Assembly: GCF_038002225.1 (NCBI RefSeq) | Contig: NZ_JBBOCA010000001.1 | Coordinates: forward strand, 5,766,001 to 5,830,000 | DNA: 64,000 bases | Source: Paenibacillus sp. FSL R7-0204 | GTDB taxonomy: Bacteria; Bacillota; Bacilli; Paenibacillales; Paenibacillaceae | Reading direction: 5' to 3' | Part shown: in pieces, positions 35,727 to 44,300 of the stretch | How positions within the stretch are numbered: position 1 is the stretch's first letter | How the letters are laid out: every line of letters begins with the position of its first letter | Translations under genes and position numbers: made by a program | The notes under the pieces: generated by a model | What the model was told of the DNA's origin: nothing | What the model saw: the letters and a program-made list of their open reading frames with translations, nothing else | Database searches by the model: none

Positions 35727-36712
35727 AGGCTCTCCCCCTCCTGCACATTGGTCTTATCCAGTACCTTCACTCCTGTGTAGTACCGGGGCTGCAGATGGGC
35801 ACCATTAAAATACTCATGGAGCAGCCGGACCGCCATATTCCCCATCAGGTAGGGCTGCTGTGCAACAGTCGCTGTGATTGCTCCCCGGCTGATGGCATCC
35901 AGCGTCTCCGCCTGGTTATCGAAGCCGATAATGGTCAGCGGACCGCGCTTCAGGCTTCTCGATGCTTGGAGTACACCGAGCGCGTCCGTTGAACTGGTGC
36001 CCACCATTACATCAATCTCCGGATGATACCTAAGCATATCCGCCGCCTGCTGGATGGCCTCCATATGCGAGATGTTGGAGCTGCGGACATCGACAATCTC
36101 CATGCCGCCATAGTCCTTCACGATATTCTTCAGCCCGTCCAGGCGCTGAAGCTGGTTCTTGGCCAGCTCGCTGCCGATGATCACACCTATTTTGCCCTTC
36201 CCGCCAGTCGTCTTCACTACCATGCGTCCCAATGCCTCACCGGCAGCTACATTGTCGGTCCCCACATAGGCCAGTCTCCGGCTGGCCGGAGCATCCGTGT
36301 CAATCGTGATCACCGGAATCCCCCGGTTCACCGCCTTATCAATCACCGGCGTGAACTTCTCGTCGTTGAGCCCCTGCACGATGATCGCATCCGCTTGGGC
36401 GGCAATCGCTTTTTCCAGCAGACTGATCTGCTCCTCCATGTTGTTGCGCACCGGTCCCGTGAATTCGATCTCTATCCCGTATTTCGCTGCGGCCTCCGCC
36501 GCCCCCTTCTCGACCATCTCCCAGTACGGGTGGTACCGCTCCTGCTCGATCAGCACAATATGATATCCGGGCTTGTCCTGACTGGGCTGGCCGCTTAATT
36601 CCTTAACGATATTGCCCATCCGGGCAGAATGATGCGCGAAGCCTATAAACAAATATGACAACAGTATAAAAAGCACAACAACCCCAGCGCCGCTGACCCA
36701 TTTCTTATCCAT
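35723..36712 (-). CDS. Membrane-anchored sugar-binding sensor (XylFII-like)
   Basis: A 329-aa periplasmic-binding-protein type I protein: YHIVLIEQERYHPYWEMVEKG, DAIIVQGLNDEKFTPVID, VITIDTDAP, YVGTDNVAAGEALGR and IGFDNQAET. It keeps an uncleaved N-terminal helix (~7-25) with no lipobox Cys, so it is probably tethered as a sensor, not used for transport. The ATG at MDKKWVSG is chosen because GAGGTG lies six bases upstream. First gene of the sensor-kinase-regulator operon; a palindromic cre-like site lies about 33 bp before the start. Confidence 0.85.
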   Translation of the reverse strand: MDKKWVSGAGVVVLFILLSYLFIGFAHHSARMGNIVKELSGQPSQDKPGYHIVLIEQERYHPYWEMVEKGAAEAAAKYGIEIEFTGPVRNNMEEQISLLEKAIAAQADAIIVQGLNDEKFTPVIDKAVNRGIPVITIDTDAPASRRLAYVGTDNVAAGEALGRMVVKTTGGKGKIGVIIGSELAKNQLQRLDGLKNIVKDYGGMEIVDVRSSNISHMEAIQQAADMLRYHPEIDVMVGTSSTDALGVLQASRSLKRGPLTIIGFDNQAETLDAISRGAITATVAQQPYLMGNMAVRLLHEYFNGAHLQPRYYTGVKVLDKTNVQEGESL

Positions 36713-36744
36713 CCCGTTCACCTCAACCAACATCCTACCCCGGG

Positions 36745-36760
36745 TTGTAACCGGTTGCAA
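36745..36760. promoter_or_regulatory. Putative CcpA cre site before the sugar-sensor operon
   Basis: TTGTAACCGGTTGCAA is almost perfectly palindromic and fits WTGNAANCGNWNNCW. It lies 33-48 bp upstream of the sensor start codon. Confidence 0.55.
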
Positions 36761-36850
36761 TACTTATTATGTCAAAAGCACTCCATGCAGGGGGACAGTT
36801 AGGCTAATGTATTCTTCGTAGATGCGTTCGAACTTATTTAGCTCACATCC

Positions 36851-36930
36851 GGTGGATTCAAGGGCACTTGTGCTTCTCATTTGCTCATTTGACTAACTTC
36901 TGGTGGATTCAGGGGCACTTGTGCTCCTCA
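36851..36930. repeat. 51-bp family repeat, two copies
   Basis: GGTGGATTCA occurs at 36851 and 36902, 51 bp apart, each followed by (A/G)GGGCACTTGTGCT(T/C)CTCAT. Same period and frame elements as the arrays at 28.0 and 28.2 kb, with core CACTTGTG. Confidence 0.7.
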
Positions 36931-36948
36931 TCATGAGCTGTTATCGCC

Positions 36949-37130
36949 AAGTGTTGCACATTTTGCAGGATTCATATCGGATTGTAGCTTGAGAACGCCA
37001 AATGTTGCACATTTTGCAGGAATGTTACCAGTGGAGCGGATCATTAGCTGAGATATGTTGCATTCTAGGCAGGATTTCCCGCAATTTGCTGCCTCAGAGG
37101 TACGAATGTTGTATTTAGTGCAGGATTTGT
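36949..37130. repeat. Degenerate intergenic repeats with TTGCA...GCAGGA unit
   Basis: Four related units carry ATGTTGCA-CATTTT-GCAGGA or close variants, near 36954, 36998, 37053 and 37107. Spacing varies (about 44-55 bp). With the 51-bp repeats they fill the gap between the sugar-sensor operon and the ZapA gene. An ORF across them lacks a ribosome site and is rejected. Confidence 0.6.
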
Positions 37131-37240
37131 CCAAGATGGCAGCCTGGATGTCTTCTTCACTCCCCCCGTCCCTGCACAGCAGAAAAAGCCGTTCTAAGCA
37201 TTCCTGCTTATAACAGCTCTTCCTGTGATGCATCCGCCAT

Positions 37241-39706
37241 TCAACTGTCCTGTTCGATCAGTTGAATCCATTCATTATATTCGCTCTGTAGCTTGGCATA
37301 TTCCGCCTGCAGGCTGCGATGTTCCTGGGACAGCTTCTCCAGCTCTCCCTGCTGCAGCTCGAACTGGGCCTGAACCAGCCTCAGCTGGCCTTGGACCATC
37401 TCATAGCTCTCGCCGATCTCATCCAGCCGCTGCGCCGCCTCGGTGCGCGAGCGGCTGACTGATTCCGCCTGAGCCTCGGCTTCCCCGGCCTCCTGCTGCC
37501 AGATCTCAATCTCCTCACGCAGCTGTGCTTCCTGCTCGTTCCACTGCTGCTCACGCTGCTGAAGCTCCTCAACTTTCTGCTTCCAGGTAGCTTCGTACTC
37601 ACGGGTCTCACGGAGTGCTTCCTGCTGCTCCACCGCTGTAGCTGCAGCTTCACGGCCTGCCTCATACAGCTCTTCCAGACGCCGCGCAGCTTCCTCGCCT
37701 TCGGCTTCCAGCAGCTCGCAGCGTTCCTTCAGCTGCTCTCCATCCTGCAGAATCTCGTCGTACTGGGCGATCAGCTCCTCGTAACGGCCGCGCAGCGCAG
37801 ACAGTTCCTTGCGGGCTGTCTCTGCCGCCTCCTGCTGAACAGCAAGCGCCTGCTCCGCTTCGGCACGCAGACGCGCCTCCTGATCAAGCTGCTGGACCAT
37901 GCCGTCTGCCTGTCCGCGAAGGGTCTCCACTTCGCGTTGCAATACTGCCGACTTCTCCCCTTCTTCCAGAAGGTTCATCTCCAGCTCGCTGATATCCTCC
38001 ATATGTTTGTTCGCACGTTCCTGCCAGGACGCCGCTTCCTCTGCCGTACGGTCGAATTCGACCTGTGTCCGGCTGAGCTGATCTGCGGTCTCCCGCAGCG
38101 ATGTGCGCAGTGCTGCCGCTTCTTCCTGCGTCAGCTCATAACGCTGGCGCAGCCCTCCCAGCTCATCGTTCAGCAGATTGCCCAGCTCCTTAGCCGTGTG
38201 CAGCTCCTCCTGCGCTTCGCTTAGCTTGCCCTCTAGATCCCGCAGTTCGCTGCGGATCTCCACCGCCTCGCTCTGCGATGCCGCAACCTGCTTACGCAGC
38301 TCATCCAGCTCTTCGTTTAGCAGGGTGCCGAGCTCGCTCGCCGTGTGCAGCTCTTCCAGCGCAGCGTTTAGCTTGCCCTCTGCGTCCCGCAGTTCGCTGC
38401 GGAGCGTTTCCGCCTCGCTCTGCGCAGCTACAACCTGCTGGCGCAGCCCTTCCACCTCTTCGTTCAGCAGGGTGCCCAGCTCGTTCGCCGTGTGCAGCTC
38501 TTCCAGCGCAACGCTTAGCTTGTCCTCTGCGTCCCGCAGCTTGCTGCGGAGCGCTTCCGCCTCGCTCTGCGAAGCCGCAGCCTGCTTGCGCACTTCCTCC
38601 AGCGCCGCACTCTGCTGCTCTCCTTGCTCAGCGGCAAGCCGCAGCTCCTCTCCGAGCTGCTCCTCCCGCTTCAGCACAGCTTCGTACTGCGCCAGCAGCG
38701 TCAGCCGCGCATCGCGCTCGCCCTTCAGCCCGGCCTCTGCCGCCCGCAGCCGGGACTGGAGCTGCCCGGTTCCGCCGCGCAGCTCGCCAAGCTGCTTCTC
38801 CAGCTCCTGAAGCTGCTGCTTGTGCCGGTGCTCCTGCGTCCCTTGGGACTGCCGCAGCTCCTTGTTCTTGGCCAGCTCCTTCTCAAGCGCTTCCCGTTCC
38901 CCGGTAAGCTCACTCGTGAGCGCAGCCTTGGTATCAGCCAACTCCTTGCTAAGCGTGGAACGGATCTCCACGATCTCGCTGCCCATCGTCTCCCGCGTCT
39001 CATGCAGCTCCTGCTCCAAGGCAGACAACGTCTCTGTCTTCTCGCGGGTCAGCGTCTCGCGCAGCTGCTCCAGTTCCTGTTGATGGGCAGACTTCATCTC
39101 TTCCAGCTGCTGCAGCCGCATGGCTTCTGCGGCTTCCAGCTCCTGACGCGCTCCCTCGCGGCTTGCAGCCTGCTCTGCTTCATGACCCTCACGCAGCGCC
39201 TTAAGCTCATCCTCGCGCGCCTTCAGCTCCTGCACCAGCTGCTCGCGGGCAGCTGCTGCAGCCTGCTTCTCTTCCTCCAGCAGCTGGGCATGCAGCTGCC
39301 TCTCCTGCTCCTGCTGCTCCAGATGCCTGGAGCGTTCTTCTTCGGCGGCGGCAATCAGCCGTGCCGCCTCTTCCTTCGCAGCCGCTTCCTGCTTCTCATA
39401 TTCTTCCTGCTGTTCACGCTGCGCTTCCTGAAGGCGTGACACCTCCACACGAAGCTCGGTACGTTCACCGGTCAGCATATTCAGCTCATTCTTGAAATCC
39501 TGAACCTGGATTGCCTGCTCTGCCATATGTACAGCTGTAAGCACCGCAATCCGCGGCGTATCCAGTCTGGAATGTGATTTCGATATTGCACGCATATGCT
39601 CATCGACATGACGGGCGACCTGTTTCATATATTCTGTACTGCTTCCTACTAGCTTGTAGGAAGTTCCGTATATCTCCACGGCGACACGGGTCCGGTCCAT
39701 AGCCAC
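37241..39706 (-). CDS. zapA: ZapA-domain protein with a very long coiled coil (821 aa)
   Basis: Residues ~5-95 are a ZapA domain (RVAVEIYGTSYKLVG, then DTPRIAVLTAVHMAEQ), the FtsZ-ring-associated dimer. Ordinary ZapA ends soon afterwards (about 85-130 aa); here a ~720-residue Glu/Gln/Leu/Ala-rich coiled coil continues to the C-terminus. Residues ~370-540 contain three 49-residue repeats (EELHTA-ELG-LLN-E core, seven heptads each). The GTG start has AAAGGAGGG seven bases upstream, and a good sigma-A promoter precedes it. It follows pheST as zapA does in Bacillus. It should localise to the division septum through FtsZ, with the coiled coil as a spacer or bundler; the latter is inference. Confidence 0.85.
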   Translation of the reverse strand: MAMDRTRVAVEIYGTSYKLVGSSTEYMKQVARHVDEHMRAISKSHSRLDTPRIAVLTAVHMAEQAIQVQDFKNELNMLTGERTELRVEVSRLQEAQREQQEEYEKQEAAAKEEAARLIAAAEEERSRHLEQQEQERQLHAQLLEEEKQAAAAAREQLVQELKAREDELKALREGHEAEQAASREGARQELEAAEAMRLQQLEEMKSAHQQELEQLRETLTREKTETLSALEQELHETRETMGSEIVEIRSTLSKELADTKAALTSELTGEREALEKELAKNKELRQSQGTQEHRHKQQLQELEKQLGELRGGTGQLQSRLRAAEAGLKGERDARLTLLAQYEAVLKREEQLGEELRLAAEQGEQQSAALEEVRKQAAASQSEAEALRSKLRDAEDKLSVALEELHTANELGTLLNEEVEGLRQQVVAAQSEAETLRSELRDAEGKLNAALEELHTASELGTLLNEELDELRKQVAASQSEAVEIRSELRDLEGKLSEAQEELHTAKELGNLLNDELGGLRQRYELTQEEAAALRTSLRETADQLSRTQVEFDRTAEEAASWQERANKHMEDISELEMNLLEEGEKSAVLQREVETLRGQADGMVQQLDQEARLRAEAEQALAVQQEAAETARKELSALRGRYEELIAQYDEILQDGEQLKERCELLEAEGEEAARRLEELYEAGREAAATAVEQQEALRETREYEATWKQKVEELQQREQQWNEQEAQLREEIEIWQQEAGEAEAQAESVSRSRTEAAQRLDEIGESYEMVQGQLRLVQAQFELQQGELEKLSQEHRSLQAEYAKLQSEYNEWIQLIEQDS

Positions 39707-39765
39707 AGTTGTGCCCTCCTTTGTATGTGTGCGGATTCTAAGTTGGTTTCTTTGCTCTTGCTCCT

Positions 39766-39795
39766 ATTGTAGCGTGATTTCCTGACCTTTGGCAA
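39766..39795 (-). promoter_or_regulatory. Sigma-A promoter of the ZapA gene
   Basis: TTGCCA, 18-bp spacer, TACAAT on the minus strand, ending about 60 bp before the GTG start. Confidence 0.65.
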
Positions 39796-39851
39796 AAGCA
39801 CGCGTCCATTGCATTTATTTGCATGTTCCTCCGCACTTCACATGGGTACAG

Positions 39852-39897
39852 AAAAGCCGCAGCGAATCTCTGTTTCTAAATGGATTCGCTGCGGCTT
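39852..39897 (-). terminator. Terminator of pheST
   Basis: Perfect 15-bp stem AAGCCGCAGCGAATC / GATTCGCTGCGGCTT followed by TTTTC, 13 bp past the pheT stop. Confidence 0.85.
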
Positions 39898-39910
39898 TGC
39901 ACAATTCCTG

Positions 39911-42355
39911 CTATTTTCTTAATTCTGCACCAAAAGTTTGTTCAAGCGCAGAGACCACTTTGTCATGCACTTCCACAACTTCTTCGTCAGTCAGCGTATG
40001 CTCCGTATGGCGGTACAAGAGCGACAGCGCAACACTCTTCTTGCCTGCCTCCATCTTGCCTCCTGTGTAGATATCGAATACCTGCACATTCTGCAGCAGA
40101 GTGCCGCCATGCTCACGGATCGCCGCGATCAGTTCGCCTGCCGGAACCGCGTCATCCACTACCACCGCAATGTCCCGTTCCATGCCCGGGAAGCGGTGAA
40201 GCTCGCTATACTGCAATTGGGCACGCGCCGCATCATAGAGCGGCTGGAGCAAGACTTCGGATACGTAGGTATCCTCCAGATCCATCCGGCGCTGCAGCTC
40301 GGGATGAAGCTGCCCCATCGAGCCGATCTTCACGCGTCCCTCTGCCTGAAGCAGATAGATGGAAGCGGAGCGTCCCGGATGATAGCCTTCAGGCGCGTCC
40401 CCTTCGTAGACTACGCGATCCGTAAGGCCCAGATGCGCAAATACAGTCTCCAGCGCCCCCTTGAGGTCGAAGAAATCCACCAGCTCAGCAGCCACGTTCC
40501 ACTGCTTGGCTGCACGCGTACCGCTCAGCAGCAGCCCCAGCACCGGCAGCTCGCTCGGCTGGCGGGTAAGTACTTCTTCCTCCGTGAAGAACACATTGCC
40601 GATTTCGAACAACGCCAGATCGCCTTGGCGGCGGTTCGTGTTGTAGAGGGCAATCTCCAGCAGCTGCGGTAGCAGGCTGGTGCGCAGCACGCTGCGCTCC
40701 TCGCTCATCGGCATCGCCAGCTTCACTGACTGCTTGCCTTCCGCCAGCGTAGGGAAGAGCTTGCTCTGCTCCGGCTGGATGAAGGAATAGCCCATAACTT
40801 CCTGATATCCGCCAAGTGACAGCAGGCGGCGCAGCTCGCGGCGCAGAGATTGCTGTCTGGTAAGCGCGCCCGGTGTTGTTGTGCCTTCGATCAGGGTGGT
40901 CGGAATGTTGTCGTAGCCGTACAAGCGGGCGATCTCTTCAATCAGATCCACATCCTGGGTAATGTCTCCGCGCCGTGTCGGCACCTCGACCTCAACGATT
41001 CCCTGGGCGGCATCCCCACACTTGAAGTGCAGACGTCCGAACAGGGTTTTCACTTCCAGCAGCGACAGATCCGTGCCGAGATAGCGGTTCAGCTTTTCCA
41101 GCGATAATTGCAGCACTTTCTCCTGACCAGCGGTACTTCCGGCCTGGACAATCCCTTCATGCACCGTTCCACCGGCATACCGGGCAATCAATGCAGCTGC
41201 ACGGTTAAGCGCAGGGATGACCGCATTCGGGTCGACTTCCTTCTCGAACCGCTGGGACGCTTCTGAGCGCAGACCGAGCTGACGCGAGGTCTTGCGTACC
41301 GTTCCGCCATCGAATTTGGCTGATTCCAGAACGATATTAACAGTGTCTGCGGTAACTTCTGTAGACAGTCCGCCCATCACTCCGGCTAGGCCAATTGCGC
41401 CTGAGCCGTCGGCAATGACCAGCATCTGCGGCGCAAGCTTGCGCTCTTGGCCGTCAAGGGTAACCAGTCCTTCTCCTTCACGGGCAAACCGTACACCGAT
41501 GGTTCCGCCCTGGACCTGCCCGCCGTCAAAGGCATGCAGCGGCTGTCCGTATTCCAGCATCACATAGTTGGTAATGTCCACGATATTGTTAATCGGACGT
41601 ACCCCGGCCGCCATCAGGCGGTTCTGAATCCACAGCGGGGACGGCGCGGTCTTCACCCCGGCAATATAACGCACGGCATAATGACTGCAGAATGCCTCGT
41701 CCTCAATCGTAACCGTAATGGAGTCCGCAGCCTTGCCTCCCGTTTCCACGAGCTCTGCCGCCGGATCAGCCAGTTTCAGCTCACGGCCCAGTACCGCGCT
41801 TACCTCATAAGCGGCACCGATCATGCTCAGGCAGTCGGAACGGTTCGGCGTCAGGTCGAAATCAAGGATTTCGTCATTCAGTCCGAGCACCTTAAGAATA
41901 TCCTGGCCTACCTCGGTCTGCTCCGGGAGCACGAGAATGCCCTCCTGCAGCTCTTTGGGCAGCAGCTTGTCGTTCAGGCCCAGCTCTTTGGCCGAGCAGA
42001 TCATCCCCTGCGACAGCACGCCGCGCAGCTTGGCTTTTTTGATCTCCAGGCCCGGCAGCTTGGCGCCCACCAGCGCGACCGGAACCTTCTGGCCCGCTGC
42101 GACATTCTTCGCTCCGCAGACGATCTGCAGATCCTCGCCCTGCCCGGCATCGACGATACAGATATTCAGCTTATCAGCGTCCGGGTGCTTCTCCTTGGAT
42201 TTCACGTAGCCGGTCACAATCCCGGAAATCCCTTTGTTGCGGCGTTCTACTCCGTCAATCTCGATGCCGGCGGTGGTGATTTTGTCCGCCAGCTCATCAG
42301 CGGTCACCCCTTCCAGCGATATATAATCGGCCAGCCAGGCGGTTGATACTTTCAT
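39911..42355 (-). CDS. pheT: Phenylalanyl-tRNA synthetase beta subunit
   Basis: An 814-aa protein of normal family length. N-terminal EMAP-like tRNA-binding domain (GYVKSKEKHPDADKLNICIVD), B3/B4 editing domain (DITNYVMLEYGQPLHAFD), B5 domain, catalytic-like core (SFIQPEQSKLFPTLA; MSEERSVLRTSLLP) and C-terminal anticodon-binding domain (RFPGMERDIAVVVDD). With PheS it forms the (alpha-beta)2 enzyme that charges tRNA-Phe and edits mischarged Tyr. The start MKVSTAWLADY is preceded by AAGGAAG. Unusually, 342 bp separate it from pheS, so co-expression depends on read-through from the T-box promoter. Confidence 0.96.
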   Translation of the reverse strand: MKVSTAWLADYISLEGVTADELADKITTAGIEIDGVERRNKGISGIVTGYVKSKEKHPDADKLNICIVDAGQGEDLQIVCGAKNVAAGQKVPVALVGAKLPGLEIKKAKLRGVLSQGMICSAKELGLNDKLLPKELQEGILVLPEQTEVGQDILKVLGLNDEILDFDLTPNRSDCLSMIGAAYEVSAVLGRELKLADPAAELVETGGKAADSITVTIEDEAFCSHYAVRYIAGVKTAPSPLWIQNRLMAAGVRPINNIVDITNYVMLEYGQPLHAFDGGQVQGGTIGVRFAREGEGLVTLDGQERKLAPQMLVIADGSGAIGLAGVMGGLSTEVTADTVNIVLESAKFDGGTVRKTSRQLGLRSEASQRFEKEVDPNAVIPALNRAAALIARYAGGTVHEGIVQAGSTAGQEKVLQLSLEKLNRYLGTDLSLLEVKTLFGRLHFKCGDAAQGIVEVEVPTRRGDITQDVDLIEEIARLYGYDNIPTTLIEGTTTPGALTRQQSLRRELRRLLSLGGYQEVMGYSFIQPEQSKLFPTLAEGKQSVKLAMPMSEERSVLRTSLLPQLLEIALYNTNRRQGDLALFEIGNVFFTEEEVLTRQPSELPVLGLLLSGTRAAKQWNVAAELVDFFDLKGALETVFAHLGLTDRVVYEGDAPEGYHPGRSASIYLLQAEGRVKIGSMGQLHPELQRRMDLEDTYVSEVLLQPLYDAARAQLQYSELHRFPGMERDIAVVVDDAVPAGELIAAIREHGGTLLQNVQVFDIYTGGKMEAGKKSVALSLLYRHTEHTLTDEEVVEVHDKVVSALEQTFGAELRK

Positions 42356-42511
42356 AATCGCACACTTCCTTTTTGTTTCAGATGTATTAATCTCCATGCC
42401 GGCCTGCGCCGGGGTGCGGAAGCGGATATAAACAAGCCCACGTCAACTTCGCGCAAAAAAATTCTGCATTGCAGTGTTCCTACAGAGAATATTTGGACTT
42501 CCGGCCGCTGT

Positions 42512-42563
42512 TAGGATTGAATTTCCTGTTTACACTGCTGGCCGCAGTAGAAATCCAATCCTA
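42512..42563. repeat. Inverted repeat in the pheS-pheT gap
   Basis: Arms TAGGATTGAATTTC and GAAATCCAATCCTA (13 of 14 paired) enclose a 24-base loop. The remainder of the 342-bp gap (42356-42697) holds no ORF with a ribosome site, no T run after this stem and no recognisable promoter; it looks like an inserted intergenic repeat element. Confidence 0.65.
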
Positions 42564-42697
42564 CAGGCGGACGCTACCGCTCCTCCAGTTCCAAAATTCC
42601 CCTCCGGTCCTTCAATCGCAGTCATTTAATTAGCACTGCCGTCATCCCTCCGGCTTATCGCTATCCGGCCCGCGCCCCGCGCACGGCCGCCAAATCC

Positions 42698-43732
42698 CTA
42701 AATACCCTTGAACTGCTTCACAAAGCCCATATCATTCGTGTAGAAGTAGCGGATATCATCGATGCCGTATTTCAGCATCGCGATCCGTTCAGCGCCCATG
42801 CCGAACGCGAAGCCGCTGTAGACCTCAGGGTCGTAGCCGCCCATCCGCAGCACATTCGGGTGCACCATACCAGCGCCGAGGATCTCCAGCCAGCCGCTCT
42901 GCTTGCAGAGCCGGCAGCCTTCGCCGCCGCATTTGAAGCAGCTTACATCCACCTCAACGCTAGGCTCGGTGAACGGGAAGAAGCTTGGGCGCAGGCGGAT
43001 ACCCGCGCTAGGTCCGAACATCTCCTTCATGAACTGCTGCAGGGTCCCCTTCAGGTCGCTCATGCGGATATTGCGTCCGATCACCAGACCTTCAATCTGA
43101 TGGAACTGGAAGGAGTGAGTCGCATCGTCGTCGTCACGGCGGAACACCTTGCCCGGACAGATGACCTTGACCGGAGTCTCCCCGTTCATCGCCTGCATGG
43201 TACGGATCTGAACCGGCGAGGTCTGTGTGCGCATCAGAATGTCTTCCGTAATATAGAAGGAATCCTGCATATCGCGGGCCGGATGGTTCTTCGGAAGGTT
43301 AAGCGCCTCGAAGTTGTAATAATCTGTCTCCACTTCCGGTCCTTCCGCAACCTTGTAGCCCATGCCGATGAAAATATCCTCGATCTCCTGAATCACCCGG
43401 CTGAGCGGATGAATCCCGCCTTGCGGCATGCCGCGGCCCGGCAGAGTTACATCGACCTTCTCCGCACTGAGGCGGCTCTCTGTCTCCTGCTGCTGGAACA
43501 GCTCCTGCTTGGCGCCGATCACCTCTTCAATGGCGCTGCGCACCAGATTGGCCACCTGGCCGATCACCGGACGTTCCTCCGCGCTTAGTCCACCCATACC
43601 GCGCAGAACCTCTGTCAGCTCGCCTTTTTTGCCAAGGTATTTGACACGCAGGTCATTCAGAATCTGCGGATCGGATACCGCCTGCAGCTTCGTCAGTGCC
43701 TCGGCCTTCAGTGCTTCCAATTTGTCTTTCAT
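42698..43732 (-). CDS. pheS: Phenylalanyl-tRNA synthetase alpha subunit
   Basis: A 344-aa protein, the usual length. N-terminal coiled coil (residues 1-85), class II catalytic core with [22 protein letters not shown], motif 2 [20 protein letters not shown], and the C-terminal [22 protein letters not shown] motif 3. The cysteine cluster [12 protein letters not shown] is a small zinc-like knuckle seen in many PheS. The ATG at 43732 has GAGGGGG 11 bases upstream; the longer in-frame reading runs back through the T-box terminator and is rejected. Controlled by the T-box upstream. Confidence 0.96.
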   Translation of the reverse strand: MKDKLEALKAEALTKLQAVSDPQILNDLRVKYLGKKGELTEVLRGMGGLSAEERPVIGQVANLVRSAIEEVIGAKQELFQQQETESRLSAEKVDVTLPGRGMPQGGIHPLSRVIQEIEDIFIGMGYKVAEGPEVETDYYNFEALNLPKNHPARDMQDSFYITEDILMRTQTSPVQIRTMQAMNGETPVKVICPGKVFRRDDDDATHSFQFHQIEGLVIGRNIRMSDLKGTLQQFMKEMFGPSAGIRLRPSFFPFTEPSVEVDVSCFKCGGEGCRLCKQSGWLEILGAGMVHPNVLRMGGYDPEVYSGFAFGMGAERIAMLKYGIDDIRYFYTNDMGFVKQFKGI

Positions 43733-43767
43733 GGCTTGTACTGCCCCCTCAAATCTCGTATTGTTCA

Positions 43768-44127
43768 ACAAAAAAAGGCCTTTCCTCCCGGTAAAGGGAC
43801 GAAAAGACCGTGGTACCACCCTTGTTAGACGGCCGTACGCTTCCCTTAAGAGCAATATTCCCTCTTTCGGTGCGGCAAAGACCTGTCTCACTTTATACAG
43901 AAATAACGGTCTGCGGCCGGTCCCCCCTACTAGCGCTCTTCAAGGAGGCCTTGAAGCACATTCAGGGAACTGCTCCGGAGTGAACTTCGGCAGCTCTGCT
44001 CTCTTAGAAACGCTCTCAATCTGCGGCGCTTCCTCCCTGTAAGCCAGGCACTGCGTACTCTTCTCCATCATTGCATGTATGCGGATTATAAACTCTACAC
44101 TTCGATCCTCCGCTTGGGAAGATATGC
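43768..44127 (-). promoter_or_regulatory. T-box riboswitch leader of pheST
   Basis: The minus strand holds the invariant T-box GGGTGGTACCACGGTC (about 43806-43822). It is followed by a terminator stem (GGTCTTTTCGTCCC / GGGAGGAAAGGCC, then TTTTTTT) at 43768-43810. About 250 bases upstream form stem I and associated helices (AGAGAGCAGAGC; GATGGAGAAGAGTACGC). A TTC triplet (Phe) followed by purines lies in the region expected for the specifier loop, which fits the downstream genes; the exact fold was not computed. Uncharged tRNA-Phe should favour antitermination. Confidence 0.9.
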
Positions 44128-44133
44128 CCATCT

Positions 44134-44162
44134 ATTATATGCAAAAACAGCCAGTTTGACAA
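44134..44162 (-). promoter_or_regulatory. Sigma-A promoter of pheST
   Basis: TTGTCA, 17-bp spacer, TATAAT on the minus strand, immediately before the T-box leader. Confidence 0.85.
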
Positions 44163-44194
44163 GCCGCGCAAATTCCGCTTATTTTTTATCTACT

Positions 44195-44214
44195 TTTAAG
44201 CTTCCTTTAAGCTT
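44195..44214 (+). promoter_or_regulatory. 11-bp direct repeat, possible response-regulator box
   Basis: TTTAAGCTT at 44195 repeats at 44206, one helical turn apart, about 90 bp before the secreted-protein gene. Direct repeats at 11-bp period are typical for OmpR/PhoP-type regulators. No regulator gene is adjacent and no clear -10 was recognised. Confidence 0.35.
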
Positions 44215-44300
44215 TAGCACGGTTTGAAGGCTTTTTTTTCAGCGGGCATTCAGTCAATGTTGATATTTTGCCTTATGAGATCATTCAAGGAGGAAATTAC

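Noticed and set aside
34602..35780. A 392-codon plus-strand ORF opposite the sensor kinase
   Set aside because: Shadow frame in GC-rich coding DNA; composition rich in Leu, Gln, His and Arg, typical of antisense reading.
36931..37233. A 100-codon minus-strand ORF in the repeat region
   Set aside because: It spans the TTGCA...GCAGGA repeats, has no ribosome site or recognisable domain, and its periodic residues are a by-product of the repeat.
42356..42697. Inserted transposon between pheS and pheT
   Set aside because: No transposase, no target-site duplication seen; only a short inverted repeat.
42698..43891. Longer pheS reading with 53 extra N-terminal residues
   Set aside because: The extension translates the T-box terminator; the family start is at MKDKLEALK.
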